Shown piece after piece: positions 34,812-47,860 of a DNA stretch of 64,000 nucleotides. This stretch comes from Symbiodinium natans (taxonomy: Eukaryota; Sar; Dinophyceae; Suessiales; Symbiodiniaceae), in assembly GCA_905221605.1 (NCBI GenBank), contig CAJNDS010002091.1, positions 1,095,001 through 1,159,000 on the forward strand. The letters run 5' to 3'. The first letter of the stretch is position 1. Each line of letters begins with the position of its first letter. The notes below the pieces were generated by a model. It did not search any database and was not told where the DNA came from. It saw nothing but the letters and a program-made list of their open reading frames with translations. A program made the translations under genes and the position numbers.

Positions 34812-37240
34812 TTACAAGGGCTTGCCCCTACGCTTCAGCACGTAGTCCTGCGAACTTCCTTCCCAATTCGCAAGGGGACTGATGGCATCCGGGAAGATGC
34901 GGCACCAAGCCATGTCCTGCGTCACGATATTGATTGCTGCCGCCCAGGACTTCGATTTCTCACAAGCACTGACCTGGAACCCAGATGGCGAGCCAGCGAC
35001 GAGGTTTGTTCTCGATTCAGACAACTTGATGCACATGTATGCATATGTATGCCAGCCCAGGCTCTGCTGAGTTCATGGAGATTACGTCGAGCCTCCTCAG
35101 TTGATCACGTGTGCTAAATTCCGTCACGTGATCCTTGGGACGGTATACTCATGACTCTGAGCATTCTCGGAACGCGGAATTTTCGGCAGGGGAGGCCCTT
35201 GTCGAATCTCCAGGCAGCATTCAGCACAACATGAACCCGCATAACAAAGAGAAGAGACCAGAATGAACAAGTATAAACTCACTCGCATTCGCTCAACCTT
35301 GCTGCTACTGCGCCTCCAGCCCTGCCCCTTGCGCTTCCTCTTGACAGACTTCCTTCCGTCGTGCCCTTTGCTGCCTCCTTGCCGCTCTGCGGCTCGGCCT
35401 CCCCGCTGAGCCGTGTTGCAACTACTGCCGACTCAAAGGCGGTGGGTGCAGCCATGTGCCTAGGGCCCACCTTCCTTATGCTCATGCAGGCCTGCGTTTC
35501 TAATGCGTGCCATCGTTTGCTATCGCTGCTCCAAGCCGGTTCCTCCTTGTGCGGGCCTGGTGGCCTGGCCTCTTCACACTGCACGGAGGGGTCGTGGACT
35601 ACAGGGCGTTTCTTCCATCCAAAGATTCCAGAGGCAAGGCTACATACAGCGGCTTCAGGGCAAAGGTAAACCCAGGAACACAAGCTTTTTACACCCAAGG
35701 GTCAGGAATCGACGATTCCAATTCCACAAAGCTCCAATCGCAGAGAGCCACTGATGTCCTGCCTCTGCTGCGCTGAGGACCTTAGGCTAGCAGCTAGCCA
35801 GCTCTTGAGACGCTTGCGACTTGTCCTATTGCTGCCTTGCTGTACAGTCTGTAAGGGGCCGACTGCTCCGTGAGCCACAGTGTCTGGGCTCAGAGTCTCC
35901 TTCAGTGTGTGATGTTGGGTTGGGCACTTGCGCAGAAACGCGCACCCCCCGCTCCAGGACTAGCTGGTGGAAGTTCTGCGAGGCCTGGTACCAGCTCCGG
36001 CCTGTCCATGTAAACTAATCAGAAATTCTGGAAGATGGCTTGGTGCTAGTACAGCACGAGCTCACAAACATGGAGCTTCGCCTGTTTGTGGGGCAGAGAC
36101 TGCTGCGGAACGAACCACCAGATCCAGCTGCACACTGGAGCCTTTCAGTGTCCGAATCAGATCCACAACCTCCATCCATTGCTGGCATCTTTCACAAGCA
36201 CTTTGAGCGGCAGCATGTGGATTGACACTGGCCTGGCTCATGAGACAGATTGAGATCGGATTCTTGCCCCCACATCTCTCACACACGCGCCTGGATCCCA
36301 TCTGCGGCCATGGAGAGCAGGAAGTTCAAGGCAACCTCCCAGCGGCCATCATTGTCAAGAGCCGCCAAGAAGGATGTGTAGGCTCCAATGTCGGGCTCCT
36401 GAGACGATGCCCGCACTTGCTGGAGCAAATTCCAAACCTGCTCCGAATCCAAAGCGTTGCCCGCAGAGCTGCACGTAGCAGAATCCACAGGAATTTCTGC
36501 AGTGATAAGATGTTGTGCAAAATCGCGGCCCACTCGGCGATTGCCAGCAGCTCTCAACGCTGCATTTCCGCTGACGGCATCGTGCTGCAAACGCAAGCGC
36601 TGCATCAAGAGGAAGATGTGTATTGCCATCGGCCAGTTTGAATTCGTCTCCAGCTTCTTCATGAGGAGACTGCCCGTGAACTCTGTGGGCTTCATATGCT
36701 CCATGTCAGAACCCTCCGAATCCAGAGCCGAGTTGAAAATCTGCATCGCAGCCAACCAAGGGATTTCACAGCTTAAAACGGTGTTCTGGTGCCTGATGTT
36801 GGGACTCATGCCCTGCTGTCGCATGCAGGAAAGCAGCCGCACGGCATTGTGCCATGTAGCTGCAGCTCTCTGTGCGCTCTGTGAGCCAGTCGCCTTAATG
36901 GCAGCACCTGCCGTCACAAGTGAATGCCGCAGTGATAATGCAGTCGCCCTCTGGAGCATTCCCAGCGACACGTGCCAGGCACCAGAGCCGCAGCCCGTGA
37001 TGACGGCATTGAAGGCTTCAATATTTGCCAATCGGGATCGGCCTGCGTAAGCCAGTGTCTGCATCGCAAGGACAGCATCATGCCAGCGTTGCATCTGGCC
37101 CAGCTTAGAGAGGGCGGCTGTGACGGCCTTTGGGCTCGCCAGCTTCTGCAGGTCTGACAGGCGCAGCGGCTTGGATTTGTCATAAATCCGGCTGTTGAGA
37201 ATCCTGCGCTGACGAACACATATCTGAGTCTCTGTGTGTG
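34812..37240 (-). CDS. Pentatricopeptide repeat (PPR) protein
   Basis: Alpha-helical RNA-binding repeat protein, usually acting in plastid or mitochondrial RNA processing. Exon 1 (about 37240-36291) has at least six degenerate repeats. It joins exon 2 (36232-36082) by a 58-nt GC-AG intron (36290-36233), and exon 2 joins exon 3 (36001 to about 35930) by an 80-nt GC-AG intron (36081-36002). With these joins the conserved Trp residues (GRWEV, QQWME, RSWYQ) fall exactly 35 residues apart, the PPR period, which confirms both introns. A further repeat, VSACEKSKSWAAAINIV, starts after an AG|G acceptor at 34973 and ends at TAA 34814-34812. The piece linking exon 3 to it is not fixed. The true start is also unclear; the frame stays open upstream of 37220. 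Confidence 0.8.
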
Positions 37241-37639
37241 GCGGTGGTCGACTTACTACAGCTTGGCTCTGTCCGCTTGAGTTTAGTGTTGCGTTTGCGG
37301 GGTGATTGTGCGGTGGTAGTTGTGTTCTCCATGCAGGTTAGATGGGCTTGTTGGTCGAGAAGCTTTTTGCCATCTGCTCCTAGCTGTGTTGCACTGGCAG
37401 AACTCGAGATTTTACATGTTTTGCATTAAGGAACACAAAGGACCGGCTTCAGGGCAGTGCGACCTGGAGCTTTGCAAGGGCAGAGGATTTACTGCTGACT
37501 TGACTTCTGAAGGCATCTTCTTTGAAGGGTTCTTTGAAGGTAACCGTCGGCTGTTCCCCACAAACTTGAAGTGGCTCAACATGTCAATATGTCCCTTGCA
37601 CCGATATACTAACAAACAGGAGGAGATCTAGCAAGCCAC

Positions 37640-40085
37640 TCGACCCGATCAGGTGGCGGGTCTTCCGCTCGAATGTGGTCGTGATTCTTGTGATCTCTCC
37701 TCCTGCGAACTCGCCGTGAGGGCGTCCATGAAGCCTTCGCTGCCTCCATAGATTCCTTCGTAGGTTGGCAGCCATTGCCGGCGGCTCGGATTGGCACCAG
37801 TTATATAATACGAACCCCCCCCCCCTGCAAATGCTGCAGCCCCTGCTTTCAAAGTTCATTTGTCTTGCAGGTAACGTGCTTGCTCCTTGTGAAGCTGTCA
37901 CGCAGCAATTCCCCTCATTGGATGCACCATGAACCATGATGCAGCTGACAGCTCGAGTCACTTGCTCGATTCTTCCGGGTTGGCGTCCCGCCATAGTTCC
38001 TCCTGTCGATGGTGCACAAACCACACGAGTACCAGAATGTCTCTCTCTACAGCTCGGCAGTCCACGTAGACCATCATTGGCACTGTTTGGTACAGCGCAA
38101 CCTTCGCTGAAGCGCGGAGCACCACAGAAAGCTGGCGCGCTTGATGCTCAGAGAGACGCCTTCGCCGCCTTGATGTCCTGAAACACAGCTTATGCTTGTT
38201 CTGCTGCAGCTTCCAAACAAGCAGCACGAACATCGCCCTACTAGCTGTCCGCTTGGGTGACGTCGGAGTCCAAGTTCCTTCCTGCGGGTGGGCTGATCGC
38301 AGGCATGTGCTCACTCAGGCATATCAGTGGCGGAAGCATGTTGAAGCTTGCCTTCCGAGAAGCCCAGGGCTATGCCAATCTGCCACAGCAGCCTGGACAC
38401 TTGTGAAAGTGCTTGGGTGGCAATGTCTGGGTGGGCTGGAAAGCTGCCGGCAGCACAGTGGACTGAGCTGTGGCAAGACTTCCCGCTCCAAGACCTCAAT
38501 AAAGTCCAGGCAGCCCTGAGCCAGGGCTGAGACGATGGCATCTCTGCAAGCAAACATGCACCCACAGTTTGCGAACCTGATGAAGGATGAACTGGCAGTC
38601 AGCCCACACCTCTTGGAAGCGTTAGACTGGTAGCACGCACCAACAGCCAATGCACTTGGTGAGCCTGCTCAAGTCTCAAGATTGCCGAGGTCAGCTCTGC
38701 CTGAAATTGCTGTGGTTTCGAACAGGTGAAGAAAGGAGGATGTCCATCTCAGGTGTACGAGGCGTGCACGGGGACATTCGAGCACTAAGGACACAGCATT
38801 CTCCTTGAGCTCAGGCTTGACTTGATTGTCATTCAGGTGCAGCAAGACCTTTGCGCAGCCATGAGCGGCTTCGACCCGGAATGCTACCATCGTGGCACCA
38901 GCTGAGCCACTACAACATGCATGCGCATCGCGTGGCGAAAGCAAGCAACACCAAGCGCAGGGCCTTGCACAATGACTCGAAGTCCTGGAGCAGTGTCCGT
39001 GCCATCTCTTGCACCTGACAAAGCTATGAAGCTTCAACCCTCAAATGATGAGCCATCAAAGACTTGATTGGCCGCATGGCCTCTCCATACGTTTCCATTT
39101 GGAGAACCTTCATTCGGCCATTCGCATTTGAGAAGCCCATCGGTCGTAAGGGGGCCGCCTGAGCCCCAGGCTCGATGCGCCTTTTCCAACAAGTTGGAGT
39201 CGAAGTGCACAACTTGGTTGCTGCCTCCGAAGTCGACCTCAAGTTGCAAGTTGCAAGGTGGAAGAGGATGATGAACCACTAAGCAAAGCAAAAACGTGCA
39301 TGGAATCTGCTGCTCAGCAGACGACATTTTGCTTGAGGAGGCCCAGACGCTGACATAGTGACGCGGCTTGAACCTGGTCGACAGAGTGATCAGAGTGATC
39401 AGAGTACCCCCACGCTGAGACTCGACAACGTTATCACAGGCATGCTTAGAAGCATTGACGCTGTGCCAATGCGCCTCACGGAACGGATCTCCAGATGTGC
39501 TGAGCAGCGAATCGCACCTCACAGCAACATGTGGACAAAGTCAGCAACACTCGCTGGGAGCATCTTGAGAATAGTGAACAGGCACAGCTCAGGCACGAAT
39601 GCTTGCCCTCGAACAAAAATCGCAGCCCATGATGTTTTTTCCGCGAGAGTTGCGCAATGGCATTTCTTGATCTCGCCGACAGCGGGGTCTCCATCAAAGT
39701 TGTCTGCACCTTTGAGAATTCTGGCCGTAAGCCCACGTTGACAGCACGACACAGCCCACATCCCTGCAACGAAGGGGCGGCATTCTATTTTGCCTTGTGC
39801 CGCTTCGACCTCGCTTGGTTCCAACGTAGCAAACGGAAGGCAGCTGCTAAACCTGATTGTTACTGTACTATGCTGAATTATGTTGAGTCCGTATATGGCG
39901 CAAGCCTGTAGCCTCTTGAGGTTCCCCGCCTCGACAACTGGACTTCGACGCGTTTGCGTTCCGAAGTACACCTCAAAAGGCAGCATCTTTGCGTGTGCTC
40001 TCCCATGGGAAATGGGAAAGCGAAGCTGTGCGAAGCTCTCTGTTAACTCAAGTTTTTCACCTCGGGCCAGTGCGGTCGTAGACAT
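37640..40085 (-). CDS. Unrecognised multi-exon gene
   Basis: An ATG at 40085 directly follows an in-frame TAA and opens a frame starting MSTTALARGEKLELTE, a good candidate for a true start. Downstream minus-strand stretches look coding: FVRGQAFVPELCLFTILK (39.6 kb), LQLEVDFGGSNQVVHFDS (39.2 kb), VKPELKENAVSLVLECPR (38.8 kb) and LSEHQARQLSVVLRASAKV (38.1 kb). The last resembles one OPR/RAP-like helix, so this may be a second gene of that kind, but the motif is single and weak. Splice joins were not determined, and it could be more than one gene. Confidence 0.35.
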
Positions 40086-40979
40086 TTAGATTACCACAAA
40101 TTGTGGTCGCTCTTTACAGAGCCTTCTGGTTTACTTATCAAATGTTTTGTTGCAATAGGGCGACAAGCTTTTACCTTGTGTGACATCAGGGTCGAACCTG
40201 TGGTCTTTTCGTATATGTCGGTGGGTGTGTGGGTGGGCTTGTGGCATATGGGTCGGAACAAAACATAAACTTGTTTGATATGCCTGAAGAATCCCTTGAA
40301 TAAATCTGGGAGATCCCTGACAATCCCAGGGAGAGTACAAAATAAACCATCGGCAGATCACGACTAAGGACATGCAGGATATCACAAGCGTAACTCTGCA
40401 GGTATGTGGACTGAGCCCCATATCATCCCATATCAGTGAAGATGTTGCCATCTTCGGCAATGACAAAATGCTTCGTTTTGCCACCTGCTTACGTGTCTGT
40501 GCTTCAACGTCCTGATAACCTGTCTGATGCTGGAGTGCAAATTATAAAGCTTGACGAAACAATCGCACGTGCAGCGATGCATGCGCAGAGAAAGATGTGA
40601 TCAAGGAAAGGGAAACACATGCTGACAAGCTCAAACACAGCGGCAGATTTCGTGGTGTGCATGAATGTTTCATAGTGTCATAACGTGTCCCAGGACTCAG
40701 GAGACTGCCAGACCCACGCACGCGCAGGTCCTAAGCTGGGCATGCGGAGCAGGGACACTTCAGGTACTTTCGCCACCAAGACATACGTGACCTGATCCAT
40801 TTGCAGCCCGGATGTCTCCCACTCTCCAGCGCACACCTTTTAAAACGACTCAAAGCGATCGCAGACCATAAGATGCTTTATCTCGCCCGCCCTGGTCCCG
40901 ACCTCGAACTTGGTGTTTTTGGGGACCTTCCTGAATGGAATCGAAGACTGCACGGGCCTTCCAGGTGCATCCACACCTC

Positions 40980-42548
40980 TCAGAGACTCTCAGAGCCTGC
41001 GGCGGAACCTGGGTATGTTGACGCGAAGGATTTCGTCGTCATCCAGTGGCCGGCAGGACAAAGTCGCCATGCCTTGGGTGTGGGAGATGGACAGAGATGA
41101 CGGGAGCTCTCTAGAAAATGATGACATTTCCGGCCCATGCTTGCCCACCAGCTGCAGCCCAAGTAAGTGAAGTCCCATGGCGGAACATGCTGGCGAGTCC
41201 AATCCAGCAGTGCACCGTCAGTGCGCGCTTTCAGCTTGTTCCACCTTGAAAAGAACAAGCAAAAAGTGCCACTCATCCTGCTTCCCTTGCTGGAGGTGAC
41301 AAGAGTCTGGCCAAGGCTTGAAGCAAGCATCAGAGACTCGCCGTACTGCTTCGAATCGACATAGTAGCCTTCCCGGACCATGGCAGTGCAGTCGGACCCA
41401 CCGTCGTCCACAAAGCGGTCCTGAAAGTACCTTGCTGCTGGCAGCAGAGGAATATCTTACGTAGCACAAGTTCAGCACTTTTGGCAGTAGAAAAGCTTGA
41501 AAATGCATCTTCAATTTTCCGGCTTCAACATGGAGCAGGCCCTTTCAACATGGTTTCGGACTGCTGCCCGTTTTGCAATGTATGTACAGTACCGGAAGCT
41601 CATGTGAGGAGATTCGGCCAGGTGACTGCCGATAGTTGGATTCTGTCTTTTGCCCATGATGTGAAATTGCACCGACTGACGACACATGGCTGTCAGCATC
41701 ACCACCATCGATGGCCCATGCATGACCGCGAGGTAGGATCGTGACTCCTTAGGTACGAGCCCACCCTGCACGCGCGCTGAGCCAACGTCCGCCTGAGCCT
41801 GAATATGCCCCTGAATACTGACAATCCTGGCCTATGCCACCGCATGCGGCCTATGCCGTCACACTCCCTTCCAAGGTCGTGCAGCGTTGCTTGCCGGCAA
41901 TCTTCCACCGTCGTGGGGCACCCATAACCAACCTTCCCATCAACAGTCTTCAAAGGCACAGGGCATGGTGAACGGCTCAATACCGCTAAGTGATGGCCTT
42001 GCACAGGTAACAAAGGCAAAGTATTCGTCCATGTGGTCACGGTCGCTTCCCAGATGATCCCATTGGTATTTGCATGGCTTCTCGTTCTTGAGGCCCAATA
42101 CCCGAAGCAGGTGCAAGTGGATGGCACCGTTGTCAGAAGAGTGGTAACCTGCTCGAGCCACTGGCCACTGGCAATGATCATCTCGCTAACTCTAGTTGCA
42201 ACTGCTGCAAAATATTGCTGCATGATGCTGCAAGCTTTGAAAATGCTCCGAACCAGAGTGCGCAATGTGCCCAACAAGGCACCGCTTCTTGGAAGTTCCT
42301 CTTCAAAGCTGGCCCAATCGTCGAGAAAGCGAATGCCAAATTCAGAATTTCTCACGGCATAGTTTCCTGCCTAACCCGACTCGTGCGACATCAGGAGAAA
42401 ATTGCACATCTTCAAGCAAGAGGCTAGCTGCAGACACTGAGTTGCGGACCATGATTTCATTGTTCATCCAACGCTCGTACAGCACGACATCTGTGGCTGC
42501 AACCTCCTTCAACCAGTGGTCCAGGCCTCCCAGGTCGGTCGGCTTCAT
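40980..42548 (-). CDS. Unrecognised multi-exon gene
   Basis: The frame starting with ATG 42548 reads MKPTDLGGLDHWLKEVAATD. A second frame around 42.35-42.15 kb reads GIRFLDDWASFEEELPRSG and continues into a helical stretch rich in Leu, Ile and Ala. At 41.4-41.2 kb comes REGYYVDSKQYGESLMLASS, and at 41.15-41.0 kb PLDDDEILRVNIPRFRRRL. All are on the minus strand, each in a different frame, as expected for consecutive exons. No domain was recognised; composition suggests a soluble protein. Confidence 0.4.
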
Positions 42549-42559
42549 ATATGCACACC

Positions 42560-43820
42560 ATGCACACCAGTGCGTACAGCATGGCCCACTCTCTAACTCT
42601 CTCGCTTGTTTGCCCGCTCTTTCTGCACTTTCACTGCGCTGCCCTGCAGGGAAGCAATCGGCAGCTTCTGGCAGATTCTAGCGTCCTTGATGCTTTCCCT
42701 CTGCTCACTTTGCTCCAGCCCTCTTTAGGTCCCAGGGCGGAGGAGGGGGTGAGGCTGTTACACTTTTGCCTAACCAGTGACATCTTGTGGGGTGAACACG
42801 GCACGAGCACGAAGTGAACTCATGAACAGTTGTTTTTTTTTTGCAAGCTGAAGGGAAACAGGTGCGACCCGACCCCCCCCCCGCCCTCCTCGCCCACTCC
42901 AGGACGAATGCTAGAGTAGCCGCTGTCTTGGTTAAACTTCTACATCCCTCCACCCTCTGTTGCGTCGATCCCGTACACAACAGCACTACTTCAAGCCAGC
43001 ACCGAGGCACAGCAAACCTCAACTCCAAAAAAACAGTACGTAACTTTTGGCCAACACTCTCAAGCCATGCTGCAGTGGCAGGAGGACAGTCGTGAGGGGG
43101 TTCGCTGTTTCTCTGTAGGGATGGGGTTCAGTGGTCCCATGTGCGGGATGTTACAGTATGAGTTGTTTTAATTCACCAAGGGTCGCAGAGTCCTGCACAC
43201 CTGAATTACCGGGGCAGAACTTGTGCCGGGGCAGCTGGGCGCATCTGTTGCCCGAACACCAAAGGGAAAGAACAACTCTGGGAAGAACATGCAACCCAGG
43301 CCCAGGGGACATAACAAACTCTTCCTTGCTCTACGAACAGAAAGTCGGGGCCACTCTCCTCTTTTCCTTTTGTTGGCTGGAGGGGGTACAAGAGTCACTT
43401 ACGCTTGGGCTCTTTCCCTCGGCGATTTCTTCGTTCCTTTCTGTCTCCGTCTGCCTCTCTCCAGCCAAACGACTGGATTGTCACCATCGAAGACAAACCT
43501 GAGGAAGGCCCAAAGGAAAGCTCACAAGTCTCCCTGGTTCTCTTCCACGCACCTTTTGGCACCAAGGCACAGAATGTAGTCACCCGCTTTTGTTTCCAGG
43601 AAGCGCGCGACCGAGCAATGCTTTCTGAAGAAGAAATCTCGAAATCTCGCGCAAGCTGGGTAGTCCTTGTTTGCCACAGATGCCACTTGCTTTGATGTCA
43701 AGAATCGACAAAAGGGCACATTGCGAGCCAAGTATCCGAGGGGTCAACAACTGAATACTCGTAGCCTGCACAGATGCTGCGACTCTTAGGCGTCCAGCAA
43801 AAGCACAGAAGCTGTTCTGC
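42560..43820. other. Low-complexity interval without a recognised gene
   Basis: Contains a T10 run at 42831-42842, a C9 run near 42883 and pyrimidine-rich DNA. Frames on both strands are short and show no known motif. It separates the unrecognised gene on the left from the coiled-coil gene on the right. Confidence 0.4.
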
Positions 43821-43989
43821 TTTCTTCGCTTCATCTCATTTCTCGGCGATGCCCTGCTTTGGAGCATTCTGCATCGGCAAAGGTTCGCACCACAGCGATG
43901 GTCGTGTCTTTTGGTTGGCACACACAGTAGTGCAAGAAACATGCCCAGTGAAATTCATCAAGAAATGGAAGAGTTGTTGAGTAATCGTC

Positions 43990-44635
43990 CAAACCATCGC
44001 AACTTTTGCTATCTTCATTATCTCGGGCTTCGCATAAGCGACTGGCCTGTGACTGTGACTGAGAGTGGAATTCATCCTCACTGTACATTGCAGCAGGGGT
44101 TCTCTGGTGGAGCCTGTCCTGTCTGGAGGCTTTGAGCAAATGGTTCCTCACCTAAAGTGATGCTCACATCGGCAACAGCTTCGCTCTCTTTGGTGCCCGA
44201 AGCTTTTGCCTCTTCACTGTTCCGCACTCCACTGCAAGATTCAGGGTCCACAGGCATGGTGGCCGTATCTGTGCCGGGCTCAACTGAAGTGATCCCGGGG
44301 GTCCTTGTATTGGAGGCGCTAAGCTGCTGCAGAAGTGTATCTTCTGCTTCCTTCTTAGCATCATCTGCCTGCTCGAGTGCCCTTCGTCGTGCAAGCTTGG
44401 ACTGAAGTTCTGTTGCCTCCTGTCGGCTGCGTTCTGCCTGCGTCCGCAGAAGGTCCTTGCGCTCTGCTGCTTGTGCACGTCGTCGCTCGATCTCCCTTTT
44501 CTCTTCGTGAGAGAGGGTGGTCTCTTGCAATCCAGCTATGCGCTTCATGTCTTCGATCTGCCTCCTCCCACTTACCATGCCAACAGCGACAACTTCGCCG
44601 CTGTCCCATTCCCCGACTGCCTGTATGATCGACAT
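43990..44635 (-). CDS. Coiled-coil protein, unrecognised
   Basis: The frame from ATG 44635 begins MSIIQAVGEWDSGEVVAVGM, a short beta-like segment, followed from about residue 45 by a charged heptad region (EEKREIERRRAQAAERKD and on to residue 105) predicted as a coiled coil. A Ser/Thr/Glu-rich tail follows. A frame at 44.09-43.99 kb (MYSEDEFHSQSQSQASRLCE, then an acidic stretch) probably continues the protein after a short intron whose borders are unclear. Partner and function unknown. Confidence 0.45.
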
Positions 44636-45004
44636 TCTTGCACAAGGTCCTACTACGCCCTACCAGAGATGGGCCAGAATGAGCCAAAGACCGGACCAGG
44701 CAGATTCAAGGGTGCACGTGCACTGCTCACGTACTGTGGAAGACAATGACCTGGGACAAACGCAGCTGAGTTTGAGACCGTGCTGCTTTGCATAGCATCT
44801 TTGGCTAGCAATAGAGATGGCAAAGCGCTTTTGGTATTTTTTGTCCTGAGGTCACTGAGCGCAGGAGAGCACGCGACGTGACAACGCAGCCCAGGATTCC
44901 TGAGGGCCATACCGCCACTGCCGTCAAGCCTCGTGGACACTCCATACACGCCTCCTACCCCCCACCCCTTTGAACCCCCCCCCCCGTTTTTTTTCATTTT
45001 CTCC

Positions 45005-45275
45005 TCTCTCTCTCTATATATATATATATCTCACACCCAATCTTTCACGTTGGGTAGGGATAACTGGAGCTCCTAAAGCTCAGGCAGATACAGCACAAAG
45101 GCACAACGCTCTCGCAGTGCGCGCCTATCGTCGTGTAGTGGCCAGGCGAAGGTTCCGAGACTGCGAAGGGGGCCGTCTCCTACCATCGTCATGTATGCAT
45201 ATATGTATGATATCATATATAGATGTAGACATATATACATATATACATACATGTATAATCTTATATAATATAGTG
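45005..45275. repeat. CT/AT microsatellites and AT-rich block
   Basis: (CT)n passing into (AT)n at 45005-45030, then an AT-rich block with TATATACA-type repeats at 45188-45275, directly beside the 3' end of the WD40 gene. C9 and T8 runs precede it at 44978-44996. Confidence 0.9.
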
Positions 45276-45278
45276 TTC

Positions 45279-46973
45279 TCACATCTTGAAGTCTGAGGAC
45301 AGGATTGGCAAGTCCTGCGTTGATGCAGGACGTGACGTGGCCGGGCTGTCATAGCGGTCCTGGACATATTCTTCACAAAGTCCAAAAAACAACATAGAGT
45401 AACATACAGCGTAGGCTACACTGAGCCTCCCTGGACCCCCAAAGTGTACCTTAATGGGGGTGGGCGGTACTGGTGTATCACAAGGGTAGCCCTCTGGCAT
45501 GCCAGGTGCACCTCGCGCATGCAAAGCCGACGCGCAACATTTTTGGTGCAGAGGCAATGCCCATGCGAATTCTGCAGCGAGAAAAGCATGCGCGGTACTG
45601 GATTTACTGCCCAGCTGCTTGACACGTGTGCCAGATGTTGTTTCGAAGAAGTTGACCACAGATCTGTAGTATGAAGCCAATACGATTCGGGCGTCCGGCG
45701 AGAAGCTGGCCGTCGTAATGTGCTGCGTGCCGCCCTCACACAAGCTGACAAACTCGCCAGTGTTCGCATCGAGCACTCTTATGTGGCAACTATCCAGAGC
45801 AAACAGGATCTTTGTACTGTCCGCAGAGAACGTGACAGGCTGTGGAGGGATGTAGTCGCCAAGGTTTGTAACCAGCAGAGAACACACGACCTGAAGCTGA
45901 GGGTCCCTCCAAGTGTAGACCTTTGCCGTACAATCGCTGAACACCAACGCTATCTTGGATCCATCCTGTGAGACAGCAGCATTACTCGCTGCCGTGTTCT
46001 CCCGTAAATGTGCTGTCACGTGCCCAGAACGCGTATCAAATATCCGCGCGGTGCCATCACGCAATACAGCAAGGACTGACCCAGGAGTTGACATGAAATG
46101 AGCACATCGGCTCCACTTCCCAGCTTGGGTCATGTGAACTTGCTGCTCTGATCTGGCCGAAAACGCTACCGCGAAGCCACCGACGGTCGTGCATAACATG
46201 CACACTCCATCCGGCGAAAGGATGATCGAGCAAACATCTGAGTCGAAACCACCATATGTGGACAAGCACTGCCCAGATTGTGCATCAAAGGACTTGACAG
46301 TACAGCCTTCCGCAGGGGTCAAAACCGAAAGCCCATCTGAACTGAAGATGACATTCTGAGTTCGACGAGGCGACCCCCGGAAGCTGCAAAGGTGTTTGCT
46401 TCCATCGAAAACATGTACGATCCCGTCGGCGCAGCTGGCCAGCCAGACGAAGCATCTTGACGCCGAGGCAAAGCCTATAAGGTCCCGGAACGGGCCTTTA
46501 GTGAAGCACATCTGCCCGTCTGAGTCATAGATGGACACTGTGCCATCGCAAGAAGCCGCCAGTATCCGCGGATCGGCCCTCCATACGGCGGTTAGCAACA
46601 ACTCGGAGTGTCGAGTTAGCTCTGCCCTCGAAGCCAAGCTGTCGGAATCGTGCAGAATCTGCCAGTCCAAGACCTGGGCTCGCAGTCGAGAAACCTTGTG
46701 TCTTGACCCTATTGGGGGGTAGGTTCCACATTGCTGGAAAACTCAAATGCCAAGATGCAGACACAACAGGCCAAGAACAAAGGGCTAGGAACGACAAAGT
46801 CTTCTGTATACCCGGGTGGCCAAGTCAAACTGCGAAGGCGCAGATCTGGAATCCATGCTGTTCTGGCCGTGGAGCGCAGCAAGGACTGCTTCCCGTATCT
46901 TCTGGACTCCCAAGTCTGGGGACCATTCGATGGACGCAACGGTCGAGCCATCCATACGCAGCACCCGTATCAT
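45279..46973 (-). CDS. WD40 repeat protein with possible ubiquitin-like N-terminus
   Basis: Beta-propeller scaffold. The main exon (about 46730 to about 45600) contains successive WD40-like blades, for example ILAASCDGTVSIYDSDGQ, VLAVLRDGTARIFDTRSGH, ILFALDSCHIRVLDANTGE and IVLASYYRSVVNFFETTSG; most end in Asp/Glu rather than Trp-Asp. No true ATG opens this frame (46670 is TTG), so the exon is preceded by another. A short frame with ATG 46973 reads MIRVLRMDGSTVASIEW, resembling the ubiquitin-like segment that begins many dinoflagellate repeat proteins, and is the likely first exon. Codons after about 45.6 kb (Pro/Ala-rich) may be intron or a disordered tail, up to a stop at 45279. Confidence 0.65.
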
Positions 46974-47254
46974 TCACGCAGGACACAAGCATGCGCTTCT
47001 CGATTGCAAAGTCTTAGGCGCCTACGAGGCTACTAGTTTCGCTGCTTCGGTCATGCAGCTGCGCGCCGTCGCTGCTGCTCTGAGTGTTGAAATCAACGGT
47101 GGCGAGTCGCTAGCCATAGTGGCCATCGGCAGATCAAAGGCTTGAATCAAGACTCCAGGGCGAATTCCAGCGATTGCAGAAAAAAACCCAATGCAGTTCT
47201 CAATCGCGCTCCCTCACCCCACCTTTTACAACACACCACGAGCCACGAACTACG

Positions 47255-47860
47255 TTAACTACATCCCATGTGCAGCAAGTCAAGTCTCAGGACAATTCCG
47301 CCTGTTTGTTCTAACGCATCCCTTGACAAACATCTGAAATACTGAGAGGAGAAGTGCAGCTCATGCCCTCGAACTTTGCGCGTGCTGCCACTCCGAACCA
47401 GGACACCTCTCTGAACTCGGATGCGGCCCGCGTGCCCCCCCAACCGTAGGCCCGTCACATGACGCAAAGTCGGAGCCTTCATCGCAGCTTTCGCTTCTGC
47501 GAGTTGTGCCTGGCTTGTGCCATCAGAATTTTCCGAAGTGATTTGGCCTCTGATGGCCTCTGCTTTGGCAAGCTTGGCTGTCGCCAGCTCTGCATCTTTC
47601 TGAGCAGCTTCTGCTGCTGCGGCCGAGGATGCCGCTGCACCTTTCTCTTGCCTCGCATCATGAAGTGCCCCCTTACTTAACGCCTTTCTTTGGTCACCCC
47701 TTGACTGCAGATTTGAGCTGCTGGCGCAATCTCTTTCTGAAGCCGCCGTACAAGCTGCAAGTCAGAGTCTCGGCGGTCCTGCCTTGCTGGAAAAACCCTG
47801 TGCAGACTTCTGCAATCTTTGCGATGCGCTTCAGCACCACCACACATCAGAAACGTCGTA
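47255..47860 (-). CDS. Ala-rich helical protein, two exons (unrecognised)
   Basis: An upstream exon (about 47860-47710) reads LKRIAKIAEVCTGFFQQGRT and RKRLRQQLKSAVKG. A GT-AG intron of about 46 nt then leads to an exon (from about 47656) reading QEKGAAASSAAAAEAAQKDA followed by LATAKLAKAEAIRGQIT, an Ala-rich helix or coiled coil. Neither exon begins with ATG, so both are absent from ATG-based predictions. The frame stays open to 47255, but the last part may be intron. No family recognised. Confidence 0.45.

Noticed and set aside
45188-45275. AT-rich block as a replication origin or matrix attachment site
   Set aside because: It is simple TATATACA-type microsatellite sequence; nothing beyond base composition supports an origin.
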